From positions 9,493 through 73,492 of the forward strand of contig DAOVRZ010000012.1 of the NCBI GenBank assembly GCA_030627905.1: DNA of 64,000 bases, read 5' to 3'. Below, one piece after another: positions 34,681 through 43,720 of this stretch (the stretch's first letter is position 1; every line of letters begins with the position of its first letter). Position numbers and translations under genes: made by a program. Origin of the DNA: JAGMES01 sp023128035. GTDB taxonomy: Bacteria > Bacillota > Halanaerobiia > DY22613. The notes under the pieces were generated by a model that saw only the letters and a list, made by a program, of their open reading frames with translations, was not told the DNA's origin and ran no database searches.

Positions 34681-35445
34681 GTGTATATTGATATAAATTG
34701 TGATTTGGGTGAGAGTTTCGGTAGATATAAATTGGGCCAAGATCAAGAGATTTTGTCTTTGATTACCTCTGCAAATATCGCATGTGGTTTCCATGCAGGA
34801 GATCCACGAGTAATGTTTGAAACGGTTAAGATTGCTTTCCAAACTGGGGTTGGAATTGGTGCACATCCTGGCTATCCCGATTTGAATGGATTTGGTCGAA
34901 GAGAGATGAAACTTTCAGCAGATGAGGTTTATCAGATGATGATATATCAGATAGGGGCATTGCAAGGATTTGCTCGGCTTTTTGGAACAAAAGTAGAACA
35001 TGTGAAACCTCATGGTGCTTTATATAATCGGGCTTTAAAAGACTATATTATTGCTGAAGCGATTGCTCAGGCTGTAGCTGATCTGGATGATGAATTGATT
35101 CTTTTTGGATTGGCTGGGAGTGAACTCATTCGCGCTGGAGAGAAGGTAGGAGTTCGGGTAGCAAAGGAGGTGTTTGCTGATAGGACTTTTCAAAATGATG
35201 GTACACTTACACCTCGTAGCCGATCAGATGCAATGATTCATGATAGTAAGTTGGCTGTCAAGAGAGTTGTGAAAATGGTTAAAGAGGGAAAAGTGGAAAC
35301 TGTTGATGGAAAAGATATCTCAATAAAAGCTGATACGATATGTGTCCATGGTGATGAAATTACTGCATTAGATTTTGTGAAAGAACTTCGATCTGGTTTA
35401 ATAGTTGAAGGCATTGAAATAGTAAAAGCAGGTGATTGGAGATGA
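34681..35445 (+). CDS. pxpA: 5-oxoprolinase subunit PxpA (LamB/YcsF family)
   Basis: A 254-residue LamB/YcsF protein with INCDLGESFG at the N-terminus and IACGFHAGDP, KPHGALYN and VCVHGD-type motifs. It is the metal-binding deacetylase-like subunit of 5-oxoprolinase. The start is GTG 34681 after GGAGGTGGAGAAGA. The stop overlaps the pxpC ATG (ATGA), giving coupled translation. Confidence 0.9.
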   Translation: MYIDINCDLGESFGRYKLGQDQEILSLITSANIACGFHAGDPRVMFETVKIAFQTGVGIGAHPGYPDLNGFGRREMKLSADEVYQMMIYQIGALQGFARLFGTKVEHVKPHGALYNRALKDYIIAEAIAQAVADLDDELILFGLAGSELIRAGEKVGVRVAKEVFADRTFQNDGTLTPRSRSDAMIHDSKLAVKRVVKMVKEGKVETVDGKDISIKADTICVHGDEITALDFVKELRSGLIVEGIEIVKAGDWR

Positions 35446-36383
35446 AAGGAATCCGGGTTTTGGAACCGGGTTTGTTGACTACAGTTCAGGATATGGGTCG
35501 TTGGGGTCATCAGAAAGAAGGAATGGTTGTTGCTGGAGCTATGGATACCTTAAGTTTGCAGATTGCTAATATATTAGTAGGAAATGAGCGTAATGAAGCT
35601 TGTTTGGAAATTACATTTCTTGGTCCAAAATTGGAGTTTGAAACTGACACTATTATTGCAATAACAGGTGCAGATTTGCAGCCTAAACTTAATGGTATGC
35701 CTATCAAAGATTGGCGAGGTATTCAGGTAACACGAGGAAGTATTCTGGAATTTAGGAGTATTCGTTCTGGATGTCGTGCTTATTTGGCAGTATTAGGAGG
35801 ATTTGACTTACCACTTGTGATGGGAAGTCGGTCTACTTATTTAAGAGGTAAGATAGGTGGAGTTGAAGGACGTCAATTAAAAAAAGGTGATTTATTATCA
35901 TTAAGACAGGTTGATCTAAATCTTGAAGACTTTCGCCCTAAATGCTTCTTTACTCAGCCTAAGTATGAGCAGAAAAAATGGATTAGGGTGGTAAGAGGCC
36001 CTCAGTCTGATATGTTTACAGAAGAGGGTATCAACACTTTTTTCAATAGTGTATATGAAGCAACTCCTGCTTCTGATAGAATGGGATATCGTTTAAAGGG
36101 GTCAGAGATTACTCATCATGATGGTAGTGATATAATCACAGATGGGATACCTTTTGGAGGAATTCAGGTTTCATCAAACGGAATGCCAATCATTCTCATG
36201 GCTGATCGCCAGACTACTGGAGGTTACACGAAGATAGGGACAATTATTAGTGTGGATTTACCACTGGTGGCACAGAGCAAACAAGGAGATTTATTGCATT
36301 TTCTTGAGGTTAGCGTAGAGGAAGCGCAGGATTTGTATTTGAAAATGGAAATGGTGTTATCAAGTCTTAGAAAGTATTTGTAA
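35442..36383 (+). CDS. pxpC: 5-oxoprolinase subunit PxpC (KipA family)
   Basis: A 313-residue biotin-dependent-carboxyltransferase-like protein of the KipA/PxpC family: VLEPGLLTTVQDMGRWGHQKEG, GAMD, ITFLGPKLEF and SDRMGYRLKG. It overlaps pxpA by four bases; the in-frame upstream start at 35436 is disfavoured. It completes the pyroglutamate-recycling enzyme. Confidence 0.9.
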   Translation: MKGIRVLEPGLLTTVQDMGRWGHQKEGMVVAGAMDTLSLQIANILVGNERNEACLEITFLGPKLEFETDTIIAITGADLQPKLNGMPIKDWRGIQVTRGSILEFRSIRSGCRAYLAVLGGFDLPLVMGSRSTYLRGKIGGVEGRQLKKGDLLSLRQVDLNLEDFRPKCFFTQPKYEQKKWIRVVRGPQSDMFTEEGINTFFNSVYEATPASDRMGYRLKGSEITHHDGSDIITDGIPFGGIQVSSNGMPIILMADRQTTGGYTKIGTIISVDLPLVAQSKQGDLLHFLEVSVEEAQDLYLKMEMVLSSLRKYL

Positions 36384-36440
36384 ATAAAATAAAAAGAAAG
36401 GATAGTGAAATCTTACGGTTTCATTATACAAGGTGAACTT

Positions 36441-37115
36441 ATGAACAAGAAAAATCTATTATCTCAAGCAGAAACTTTAATCGAAGGATTCTTAAACCAA
36501 GAGCATGATGTACTTTATGTAAAAGAACTGAATCCAAAAACCACGGCGGTAATCGTAGTCGACATAATCAATGGTTTTGTTAAGGAAGGCATGCTTTGCT
36601 CTGGACGAGTGGAAGCGATGATTCCTAGATTGGAAGAACATCTTGATCAATTGAAGGATATGAGAAAGGTCTTTTTTATCGATGCACATCCACCATATGC
36701 AAGTGAGTTTGATATGTTTCCTAAACACTGTATAGAAGGAACAGAAGAAGCAGCTCTTATCAGTGAACTTGAGAAATATTTAGACGAAAAAAGCATTAAA
36801 ATCAACAAGAACTCAACCAATGGCTATTTAGAACCGACCTTTCAGAAATGGCTAAGAGAAAACGAAGATGTTGAGAACTTCATCATCACAGGGTGTTGTA
36901 CAGATCTTTGTGTGTCACAATTTGTTTTAACCCTTAAAACACATTTTAATAGATTAAACATTAAGAAGAGAATTATTCTTCCGATGGATTTGGTGGAAAC
37001 CTACCACATGGAAGAAACCAACCATCCGGGAGATCTAATGAATCTACTGACTTTTAAACAATTTCAAGATAACGGGATTGAGCTCGTAACTTTAACAACA
37101 TTTTCGGAAGGCTAA
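36441..37115 (+). CDS. Isochorismatase-like cysteine hydrolase (nicotinamidase type)
   Basis: A 224-residue alpha/beta cysteine hydrolase. Active-site features: VVDIINGF with the catalytic Asp, DAHPPYASEF (metal-site-like) and GCCTDLCV with the nucleophilic Cys. It resembles PncA-type nicotinamidases, but substrate is not certain. ATG 36441 follows AAGGTG; GTG 36405 after AAAGGAT is an alternative. The last residues, LTTFSEG, are encoded by the palindromic repeat at 37091, so its original C-terminus was replaced or extended. Confidence 0.82.
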   Translation: MNKKNLLSQAETLIEGFLNQEHDVLYVKELNPKTTAVIVVDIINGFVKEGMLCSGRVEAMIPRLEEHLDQLKDMRKVFFIDAHPPYASEFDMFPKHCIEGTEEAALISELEKYLDEKSIKINKNSTNGYLEPTFQKWLRENEDVENFIITGCCTDLCVSQFVLTLKTHFNRLNIKKRIILPMDLVETYHMEETNHPGDLMNLLTFKQFQDNGIELVTLTTFSEG

Positions 37116-37202
37116 AATCCCTCATCTTTTATAAGTGTGGGTAAATTATCTTGTTAGAGTTACCTTTCGGTGGGAGTTAAATCTCCTTCCGAAAGTTGTT
37201 AA
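37091..37202 (+). repeat. Palindromic repeat family 1, copy C
   Basis: Outer stem TTTAACAAC-a-TTTTCGGAAGG (37091-37111) pairs with CCTTCCGAAA-GTTGTTAA (37185-37202). The arms match copy B. The side hairpin found in A, B and D is missing. Its left arm is translated as the C-terminus of the preceding hydrolase and supplies its stop codon. The remaining 37203-37428 holds no recognised gene. Confidence 0.82.
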
Positions 37203-37428
37203 GAAAGCTGCTTGCAGATTATTAAAACTATAGTAGGAGATAGTCAAAAAATATTTGCAAAAATTGTCCTTTATTGAAAGGTAAAAATCATTTTTTGTCA
37301 AAGATATTTATTAGGTTACTTTTTCAGGATAAATATGTGTGTGAATGCAAAAAATTTAGTAAAAAGCAAAGTTAGAGAAAGTGATAGAAAAATTGAAGGG
37401 AGTGAGAGTGGATTTAATCCACTGAATA

Positions 37429-39240
37429 ATGACTGAAAACAAAGGAAAATTAGTACAAAGAAGTGAAATTGTCGAGGAGTTTAAGTGGCAGACAGAGGAT
37501 CTTTATACAGATTTGAATGCCTGGGAAAAAGATTTTCAAAAAGTAAAGGGTATGATTTCTGAAATAGAAAAATTCAAAGGACATCTAGGGGATTCTGCAG
37601 AAAAAATGTTGGAATGTTTCCAAGACCAAGATGAAGTTAGTCAGATTAGTTCATTATTGTATAGTTATGCATCTCGTAAAAAAGATCAAGATACTCGAGT
37701 AGCTGAAAATCAGAGTTTATACAATCGAAGTATCAGTCTTTTAACTGAGTTAAGTAGTGCTACAGCATTTGTCACACCAGAAATTTTGGCGATTCCAGAA
37801 GAACAGTTAAAGGAGTTTTTGGCTACCAATGAAAAAATTGCTCTCTATACTCATTACTTAGACAATATTACTAGAGTTAGTGACCATATCTTAACAGCTG
37901 ATCAAGAACGGATTATGGCTATGACAGGTGAGATCAGTGCTGGGCCAGAGCAGATTTTTCAAATGATTGATGATGCAGATATGAAATATCCGACCGTTAT
38001 AGATGAGGAAGGAAATGAAGTTGAGCTTACTAAAGGTAGATATATGAAATTCATGTTGAGCAAAGATCGGCGTTTACGTAAAGATACCTTTGAAGCTTTT
38101 TATAGTTCCTACATAAATCAAAAAAATACTTTGTCTACCACATTAGCTCAGAATATTAAAGTTGATATGTTTGGTGCAAAGGTTAGAAAATTTGATTCAA
38201 CTCTAGAGGCAGCCCTTAGCTCTGACAATATACCGGTTAGCGTATATGATAATTTGATCAAAGCAGTTTCTGACAATCTAGGACCAATGCACAAATATGT
38301 TAAATTAAGAAAAAAACTTCTTGGCGTTGATGAACTGCATATGTATGATATTTATTTATCAGTTATCAAGGATGTAGATATTGAAATTCCTTACGAAGAA
38401 GCTAAAGAGACAATTATTAAAAGTTTGGCTCCATTAGGATCAGAGTATCAGGACTTGCTCAAGAAAGGATTTGATTCTCGCTGGATAGATGTTTATGAAA
38501 ACCAAGGTAAGACTAGTGGAGCGTATTCAGCTGGAGTATTTGGCGTTCATCCTTTTGTTCTTATGAATTATAACAATACTATAGATAGTATGTTTACTTT
38601 GGCTCATGAAATGGGACATGCTTTGCATTCTTATTTATCAGATAGAACTCAGCCATATGTATATCACAGCTATCCAATTTTCCTTGCTGAAGTTGCATCT
38701 ACATTAAATGAAGCATTATTGACTGAGCATCTGCTAAAAACTACAACTGATAAAGGAATAAAGATGTCTATTTTAAATAATTATCTTGAACAATTTAGAG
38801 GTACTGTTTATCGTCAAACAATGTTTGCTGAATTTGAAAAGCTTATTCATGCCAAGGCTGAAAGTGGAGAAGTTTTGACCCATGAATTATTGAACAAAAT
38901 TTATCGTGATTTGAATGTAAAATACTATGGTCCGGATATGATAGTCGATTCTGAGATTGATTATGAATGGGCACGGATTCCACATTTCTATTATAGTTTT
39001 TATGTATACAAATATGCTACTGGCTTTTCTGCGGCAGCATCTCTTGCAGATCAGATTTTGGAAGAAGGTCAACCAGCGTTAAAACGGTATTTAGATTTCT
39101 TAAGTGCAGGAAATTCTGATTATCCAATTCAAACTTTGAAAAAAGCTGGAGTCGATATGGAAAACCCTGAGCCAATTGCACAGGCACTTAAGATATTTAA
39201 AGAAAGGGTAGAGGAGTTAGAAAGATTAACAGCTGAGTGA
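37429..39240 (+). CDS. pepF: Oligoendopeptidase F (M3 metallopeptidase)
   Basis: A 603-residue cytoplasmic zinc peptidase of the M3B family. The zinc site is LAHEMGHALH (HExxH), with the third ligand in FLAEVASTLNE. The length matches PepF. The start region is odd: a GAAGGGAG ribosome binding site is about 30 bases from the ATG, with a small palindrome GTGGATT-ta-ATCCAC between them that could bring them together. It degrades imported or internal oligopeptides. Confidence 0.9.
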   Translation: MTENKGKLVQRSEIVEEFKWQTEDLYTDLNAWEKDFQKVKGMISEIEKFKGHLGDSAEKMLECFQDQDEVSQISSLLYSYASRKKDQDTRVAENQSLYNRSISLLTELSSATAFVTPEILAIPEEQLKEFLATNEKIALYTHYLDNITRVSDHILTADQERIMAMTGEISAGPEQIFQMIDDADMKYPTVIDEEGNEVELTKGRYMKFMLSKDRRLRKDTFEAFYSSYINQKNTLSTTLAQNIKVDMFGAKVRKFDSTLEAALSSDNIPVSVYDNLIKAVSDNLGPMHKYVKLRKKLLGVDELHMYDIYLSVIKDVDIEIPYEEAKETIIKSLAPLGSEYQDLLKKGFDSRWIDVYENQGKTSGAYSAGVFGVHPFVLMNYNNTIDSMFTLAHEMGHALHSYLSDRTQPYVYHSYPIFLAEVASTLNEALLTEHLLKTTTDKGIKMSILNNYLEQFRGTVYRQTMFAEFEKLIHAKAESGEVLTHELLNKIYRDLNVKYYGPDMIVDSEIDYEWARIPHFYYSFYVYKYATGFSAAASLADQILEEGQPALKRYLDFLSAGNSDYPIQTLKKAGVDMENPEPIAQALKIFKERVEELERLTAE

Positions 39241-39245
39241 ACTCG

Positions 39246-39340
39246 TCCAGCTAAAGCTGAACATCGGGGCTTCAGTAGGGGATTCTACCCCTACTGAAGA
39301 TTAAAAACAATTCCCACCACTTATAGAAGTGGGGGTCTTA
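39246..39340 (-). mobile_element. Solo end of an IS200/IS605-type element (remnant)
   Basis: Three adjacent hairpins: CAGCT-aa-AGCTG (near 39249), CTTCAGTAGGGG/CCCCTACTGAAG (39270-39299) and CCACTT/AAGTGG (near 39317-39331). The first resembles CCCGACT-aa-AGTCGG at the tnpB end of the intact element at 7463. No open reading frame remains. It is most likely a solo right end or omega-RNA fragment left after loss of the element. Confidence 0.5.
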
Positions 39341-39360
39341 ACTCAAAAGATAAAGATAAA

Positions 39361-39403
39361 AATTCTGCTAGAGGAATAATATTCCTAAGCAGGATTTTTT
39401 TTA
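39361..39403 (+). terminator. Rho-independent terminator
   Basis: Imperfect stem AATTCTGCT-a-GAGGAAT / ATTCCT-a-AGCAGGATT with a 3-base loop, then eight T residues. It probably ends the pepF transcript before the nucleotidase gene. Confidence 0.75.
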
Positions 39404-39480
39404 TTAAAATTTGAAGGATTTCATCTTAAAAAGAAGAATAAAATGAGGTACTAATAAAAATTTTATGAGGAGGTAAAAAT

Positions 39481-40974
39481 ATGAATTTTAAAAGAGTTTC
39501 AGTGTTTGTTTTAGTTCTAATCATGGCTATGTCTATGGTGGCTTTCGCCGCAGAAACAAAGGTGACTATTCTACATACGAATGATATGCATGGCCGGCTT
39601 GCAGGTTTTGTCCCACGTGGTGAAGAGAATGAGATTGGTGGTTTTGCAAGAATTGCTACTTTGATTAGGGATATATGTACTTTTGAGGAAAATGTCATTC
39701 TTTTAGATGCAGGGGATACTGTACATGGAACAAATCTTGTTAACTTTACCGAAGGTATAGACATGATTCAACTTCTTAATTATATTGGATATGATGCTAT
39801 GGTTCCAGGAAATCATGATTTTAACTATGGTTATAAACATCTCGAAGACTTAGTTAAATTTGCAAAATTCAAAGTTGTTTCAGCGAATGTTGAAAAAGAT
39901 GGGACTTCATTGTTTGCTAAATATACAATTTTAGAAAGAGATGGATATCGTTTTGCAATCGTTGGTTTATCTGCACCAGAAACCGTAATTATGACTCATC
40001 CAGCAAATGTTGTAGGGCTAGATTTTTTGGATCCTATTGTTACTACAAAAAGTTTAGTTGACAGTTTAAAATCTAGCGTTGATTTTGTGATTGTTTTAAG
40101 TCATTTGGGATATTCAAAGGATAAGGTTCTTGCTGAATCAGTTTCAGGAATTGATGTTATTATTGGTGGTCATAGTCATACTGCAATAGCTAAGCCTGAA
40201 CTGGTTAACAATGTTATTATAGCTCAAACTGGTGAGTACACAAAGAATTTAGGACGTGTTAATTTAATTATTGAAGATGGAAAAATTGTTGATTATAATG
40301 GAGAATTAATTCCTGTTGTTTATACAATACCTAAAGAACCTATCGTAAATGCAATTGTAAAGACTTTTGAAAATAAATTACTTAATGTTATGGGTGAAAT
40401 TGTAGGCGCTAGCATTGTAGATTTAATTGGAGACCGTGCTAATGTACGTACAGAAGAGACCAACATGGGTAATTTAATTACAGATATTATGTTAGCTAAC
40501 TGTGATGCAGATTTAGTAATGACAAATGGTGGAGGAATTCGCGCTTCTATCGCTAAAGGTGATATTACTATTAATGATATCTATACTGTTCTTCCATTTG
40601 ATAACACTCTTGTTGTTTTAGAACTGACTGGTGCTCAAATTAAAGCTGCTCTTGAGCATGCTGTACGGAAATATCCAGAGCAAAATGGAGGTTTTCTTCA
40701 CGTTTCTGGTATGACTTATACTTTTGATCCTGCAAAAGCTACTGGAGAAAGGGTAGTAGATGTCATGGTTAATTATGCTGAATTAGATTTGAATCAAACC
40801 TATCAAGTAGCTACTAATGATTTTGTTGCTGCAGGTGGGGATGGATACTCAATGTTTAAAGAGGGAAGTATTGTTTATGAGTCTGGTTTATACTTACGTG
40901 ATCTGATGGTTAGTTATTTGAAAGAATATAGTTTTGTAGAACCAAAGGTAGAAGGAAGAATTGTTTGTAAATAA
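39481..40974 (+). CDS. Secreted 5'-nucleotidase / 2',3'-cyclic phosphodiesterase family protein
   Basis: A 497-residue protein with a signal peptide ending MVAFAAE. The N-terminal metallophosphatase domain has LHTNDMHGRL, DAGDTVHGT, GNHDFNYG, SHLGYSKD and GGHSHT. The C-terminal 5'-nucleotidase domain has NMGNLITDIM, TNGGGIRA and AAGGDGYSMF. Members hydrolyse nucleotides, UDP-sugars or cyclic nucleotides in the cell envelope. AGGAGGT precedes the ATG; flanking terminators indicate a single-gene transcript. Confidence 0.9.
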   Translation: MNFKRVSVFVLVLIMAMSMVAFAAETKVTILHTNDMHGRLAGFVPRGEENEIGGFARIATLIRDICTFEENVILLDAGDTVHGTNLVNFTEGIDMIQLLNYIGYDAMVPGNHDFNYGYKHLEDLVKFAKFKVVSANVEKDGTSLFAKYTILERDGYRFAIVGLSAPETVIMTHPANVVGLDFLDPIVTTKSLVDSLKSSVDFVIVLSHLGYSKDKVLAESVSGIDVIIGGHSHTAIAKPELVNNVIIAQTGEYTKNLGRVNLIIEDGKIVDYNGELIPVVYTIPKEPIVNAIVKTFENKLLNVMGEIVGASIVDLIGDRANVRTEETNMGNLITDIMLANCDADLVMTNGGGIRASIAKGDITINDIYTVLPFDNTLVVLELTGAQIKAALEHAVRKYPEQNGGFLHVSGMTYTFDPAKATGERVVDVMVNYAELDLNQTYQVATNDFVAAGGDGYSMFKEGSIVYESGLYLRDLMVSYLKEYSFVEPKVEGRIVCK

Positions 40975-41010
40975 TTTATAAATAACCACGTAAACTAAAA
41001 GTACTTTATA

Positions 41011-41057
41011 AAAAACACCGTATTAGTAATGTGAAAGTTCTAATACGGTGTTTTTTA
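41011..41057 (+). terminator. Rho-independent terminator after the nucleotidase gene
   Basis: A 15-bp perfect stem AAAAACACCGTATTA/TAATACGGTGTTTTT with a 15-base loop, running into T residues. Confidence 0.87.
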
Positions 41058-41068
41058 TAAAAATTTTA

Positions 41069-41097
41069 TTGACATACTCATTTTTTAGTGTTATAAT
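41069..41097 (+). promoter_or_regulatory. Consensus sigma-A promoter ahead of a decayed ABC transporter
   Basis: TTGACA (41069-41074), 17-bp spacer, TATAAT (41092-41097): a perfect vegetative promoter. About 30 bp later a terminator hairpin follows, so transcripts should be very short unless the terminator is regulated. Confidence 0.88.
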
Positions 41098-41128
41098 TAT
41101 GAGAAAAGTTTTCATTCTTATACCAAGA

Positions 41129-41160
41129 AGCCACATAGATTGACTATGTGGCTATTTTTA
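41129..41160 (+). terminator. Leader terminator or attenuator
   Basis: Perfect 10-bp stem AGCCACATAG/CTATGTGGCT with a 5-base loop, then ATTTTTATT. A second weaker hairpin with a T run (41170-41195) follows. It lies between the promoter at 41069 and the transporter fragments. No T-box or antiterminator sequence is recognised; the regulatory part of the leader may have been deleted. Confidence 0.7.
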
Positions 41161-41217
41161 TTATTGCTACATGGAAAAATATGTGGTTTTTTATTTTTAT
41201 ATGAAAGGAGATTAAAT

Positions 41218-41457
41218 ATGGAAGTTATTAATGGAGTAGTTACACAAAGTTTGATTCTAGGAATCCTGGTTATGGGAATTTTATATTCGATTAATTTAGG
41301 TTTATCTACAACTGACTTGAAACTTATTACATCTTTTGTTATTATTCTGTTTTTAAGTTTGGGTCATTTTAAAAACCCTATGGATAAAAGAAAAAATTTC
41401 AGTATAAGGAGGTGCTTACATGTTGAGAATTCAAAGACTGTCAAAGAGATTTCCTAA
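41218..41457 (+). pseudogene. ABC transporter permease remnant (TrpY-like)
   Basis: A 79-residue remnant starting MEVINGVVTQSLILGIL, the N-terminal membrane segment of a TrpY-type permease. It jumps to LITSFVIILFLSLGHFKNP, which looks like the extreme C-terminus of the same permease. About 200 central residues are missing, so the gene has an internal in-frame deletion and then runs into the ATPase start. AAAGGAG precedes the ATG. It cannot make a functional permease. Confidence 0.7.
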
Positions 41458-41761
41458 TCCCTATGGAAACGATAATATATTATTTACAAATCTATGTTTA
41501 GAAATTCAGAAAGGGGATTTTATTAGTATTATAGGGAGCAACGGTACTGGAAAGTCTACATTACTAAATATTATTTCAGGACTTACAAAAGAAAGTTCTG
41601 GAGAGATTTTCTTAGGAGATGAAAATATAACTTTTTTACCAGAACATAAAAGAACACAGATTATTGGTAGAGTTTTTCAAAATCCTTCCCTTGGAACTTG
41701 TCCATCGATGACTGTTAGAGAAAATTTATCTCTTGCTTACAACTTTAATGGTCACTCATAA
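41420..41761 (+). pseudogene. ABC transporter ATPase, N-terminal remnant (TrpZ-like)
   Basis: Encodes the N-terminal half of an ABC ATPase: Walker A is SNGTGKST, and the Q-loop region is RVFQNPSLG. The frame ends at AYNFNGHS. The following DNA, read one frame over, continues as TTLMVTHNLNHALKYG, the H-loop near the C-terminus. The signature LSGGQ and Walker B are gone. This is an internal deletion of roughly a hundred codons with a frameshift at the junction near 41740. AAGGAGG precedes the ATG. Confidence 0.8.
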
Positions 41762-42401
41762 CTTAAATCATGCACTTAAATACGGAAATCGTTTGATTAT
41801 GCTTCACAAAGGAAAGATTTTGTTTGATGCAAATGAAGAAGAAAAAAAGAGATTAAGTATTGAAGGTATATTAAAACAATTGGATTTAATTCAACGTCTT
41901 GTTCCAGATGCAAAAAAGATTGGGGTTTTGTATAACACTAGTGAAGTAAATTCCGAAATTCAAGTTGACCAATTAAAAGAAGAATCTAAAAGTTATGGGT
42001 ATGAAATTATTGCTGTAGGAATTACTAGTACGAATGAAGTAAATCTGGCAATCTCTAGTTTAGTTAAAAAAATAGATGTTCTATATACTACAACAGATAA
42101 TTTAGTAGTATCTTCTATGCCGATTATTCTTCAAAAAACTTTAGAGAAGAAGATACCAATTATCGCTTCTGACAAAGGTTCTGTAGAATTAGGAGCTTTA
42201 GCTACTCAAGGAATTGACTATTACAAACTAGGATATAAAACTGGAGAACTGGCTGCTCGTGTTTTGGAAGGTGAAGATATCTCAAAAATGCCAATTACTA
42301 TTTTAGAAGAAACAGATATTATTATTAATGAAGATAGTCTAAAGGTACTATCTTTAGTAAAACCAGATATAGATAATGTTGTTTATGTGAAGACAAAATA
42401 G
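41733..42401 (+). pseudogene. ABC ATPase tail fused to a TrpX-like substrate-binding protein fragment
   Basis: A chimeric open frame. Residues 1-45 are the C-terminal end of the ATPase (VTHNLNHALKYGNRLIMLHKGKI). From about residue 50 it becomes the second half of an ABC_sub_bind/TrpX-type binding protein: LVPDAKKIGVLYNTSE, VDVLYTTTDN-like strands, IASDKGSVELGALAT and YYKLGYKTGELAARVLEG. The binding-protein part has no signal peptide, so it cannot function as such. The chimera arose by deletion and possibly rearrangement of a TrpXYZ-type operon. Confidence 0.75.
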
Positions 42402-42415
42402 AGTTATAAAATATT

Positions 42416-42492
42416 GGGGCAAGGTAGATGTAAAAAAATTTTTCTAAAAGAAAAAATTTATAAAGAAAAAATTTCTATATCTACCTTGCCCC
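42416..42492 (+). other. Long hairpin with GGGGCAAGGTAGAT arms
   Basis: Perfect 14-bp arms GGGGCAAGGTAGAT (42416-42429) and ATCTACCTTGCCCC (42479-42492) enclose about 49 bp of A/T-tract palindromes (AAATTTTT, AAAAAATTT). The loop sequence can itself fold. It may terminate the decayed cluster or be a small mobile palindrome. Only one copy was seen in the window. Confidence 0.55.
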
Positions 42493-42641
42493 GAATTTGA
42501 CCTGATAGGTGATTTTATTCTTTTGGAAGATTATAATTAAATGAAATTCGTTGTTTTTTGCAGGAACTTGATTAAAAATAGTGAATTATATAAAATATAA
42601 TTAAGTTATTAACGTTGTGAATTGGGAGTTGATGAGGTAAA

Positions 42642-43658
42642 ATGTGGAACAAATATGGAATAATTTTTTTGATTTTACTCCTTTTTATAAGTTTTTTTGG
42701 GTTTATTGGTTTTAGAGTATATGCCGCTCCAGATGCTAAATTTCAGGTTGTCAAAGTAAACCTTCCACCCAAATTTTTACCTTTACAGTGGAACGAAGAT
42801 GGATGGGTGGTTGGACTGTTAGGCGACAAACTGATTAGATATCAACCAGAAATGGGTGTATGGAAAGTAATTTTTCCACATGTTTGGAGTAGTTTGACCG
42901 ACTCAAAAGGTGAATGGTTTGCTTTTTCTAATGAGAATGGTTTACAATATGCAAAATTAGGAGATAGTAAATCTTTAGCAGTTATAGATCCCGATCCAGA
43001 ACTAAGAATTCATCTTTGTTCACCCAATGGTCGTTATCTTCTATATAGTCGTCTGGATGGATGTTTTTCAGAGTATTTTATCTATGATCGAATGAGTGGA
43101 GAAATTCAATCTTTTCAGTTCAAAAATGTTGAGAATTTTTTAAGTGAACCATTAGCGTGGAAAAATGTAGATGGTAAAGATCAACTTATCTTTATTCTTA
43201 GATTTAGTGCTTCCAAGACCGGGGAAAAGAAATATCGGAGTGCTGGATATCGAGCATCCCTATATCGAGCAAATATTGATGGGGAATTTATTCCTCTTGT
43301 TGATTCTGAAGATGGACAATTTTTGATTTTTGATGGTTTTAGCTTAGATGGAGAGAAAGGATATTATCATTTTTTCAGTGAAGAGGGGAAAATTCGAGAA
43401 GTGGACCTTCGCACAGGTGAAAGTAGTCAAGAATGGACTTTTGAAAATGTTAGAAGTGTCAGTTTGGCTGAAGAGGAGAATCTAGCATTGGTAGAAAGAG
43501 ACTCTTTGGAATTGCTTGATTTAAATAAGAATGAAATACTCTATAAATTCAGATTTGAATATAAGCGAATGATTTGGTCACCAGATCATCGTAAAATACT
43601 CATTTTACCTTCGATTGATAGTGATCTTGACATAGGATATCTAATTCAAATACAATAA
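42642..43658 (+). CDS. Hypothetical exported protein, probably beta-propeller
   Basis: A 338-residue protein with an N-terminal membrane or signal segment (FLILLLFISFFGFIGFRVYAAP). The remainder is beta-rich with repeated patterns such as SPNGRYLLYSRLDG, SLDGEKGYYHFFS and SPDHRKILILP, like WD40/TolB-type blades. No catalytic motif is evident and the family was not recognised. It is followed by a good terminator, so it is its own transcript end. Confidence 0.7.
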   Translation: MWNKYGIIFLILLLFISFFGFIGFRVYAAPDAKFQVVKVNLPPKFLPLQWNEDGWVVGLLGDKLIRYQPEMGVWKVIFPHVWSSLTDSKGEWFAFSNENGLQYAKLGDSKSLAVIDPDPELRIHLCSPNGRYLLYSRLDGCFSEYFIYDRMSGEIQSFQFKNVENFLSEPLAWKNVDGKDQLIFILRFSASKTGEKKYRSAGYRASLYRANIDGEFIPLVDSEDGQFLIFDGFSLDGEKGYYHFFSEEGKIREVDLRTGESSQEWTFENVRSVSLAEEENLALVERDSLELLDLNKNEILYKFRFEYKRMIWSPDHRKILILPSIDSDLDIGYLIQIQ

Positions 43659-43668
43659 TTTATTTTTA

Positions 43669-43698
43669 ATCTCACTCTGATATCATGAGTGAGATTTT
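43669..43698 (+). terminator. Rho-independent terminator
   Basis: Perfect stem AATCTCACTC/GAGTGAGATT with an 8-base loop and eight T residues, directly after the exported propeller-like gene. Confidence 0.85.
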
Positions 43699-43720
43699 TT
43701 TTAAAAATTTTTAAAACGAA

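Noticed and set aside
41098..41217. T-box leader ahead of the Trp-type transporter remnant
   Set aside because: A terminator hairpin is present, but no specifier loop or T-box antiterminator sequence was seen and the leader is too short.
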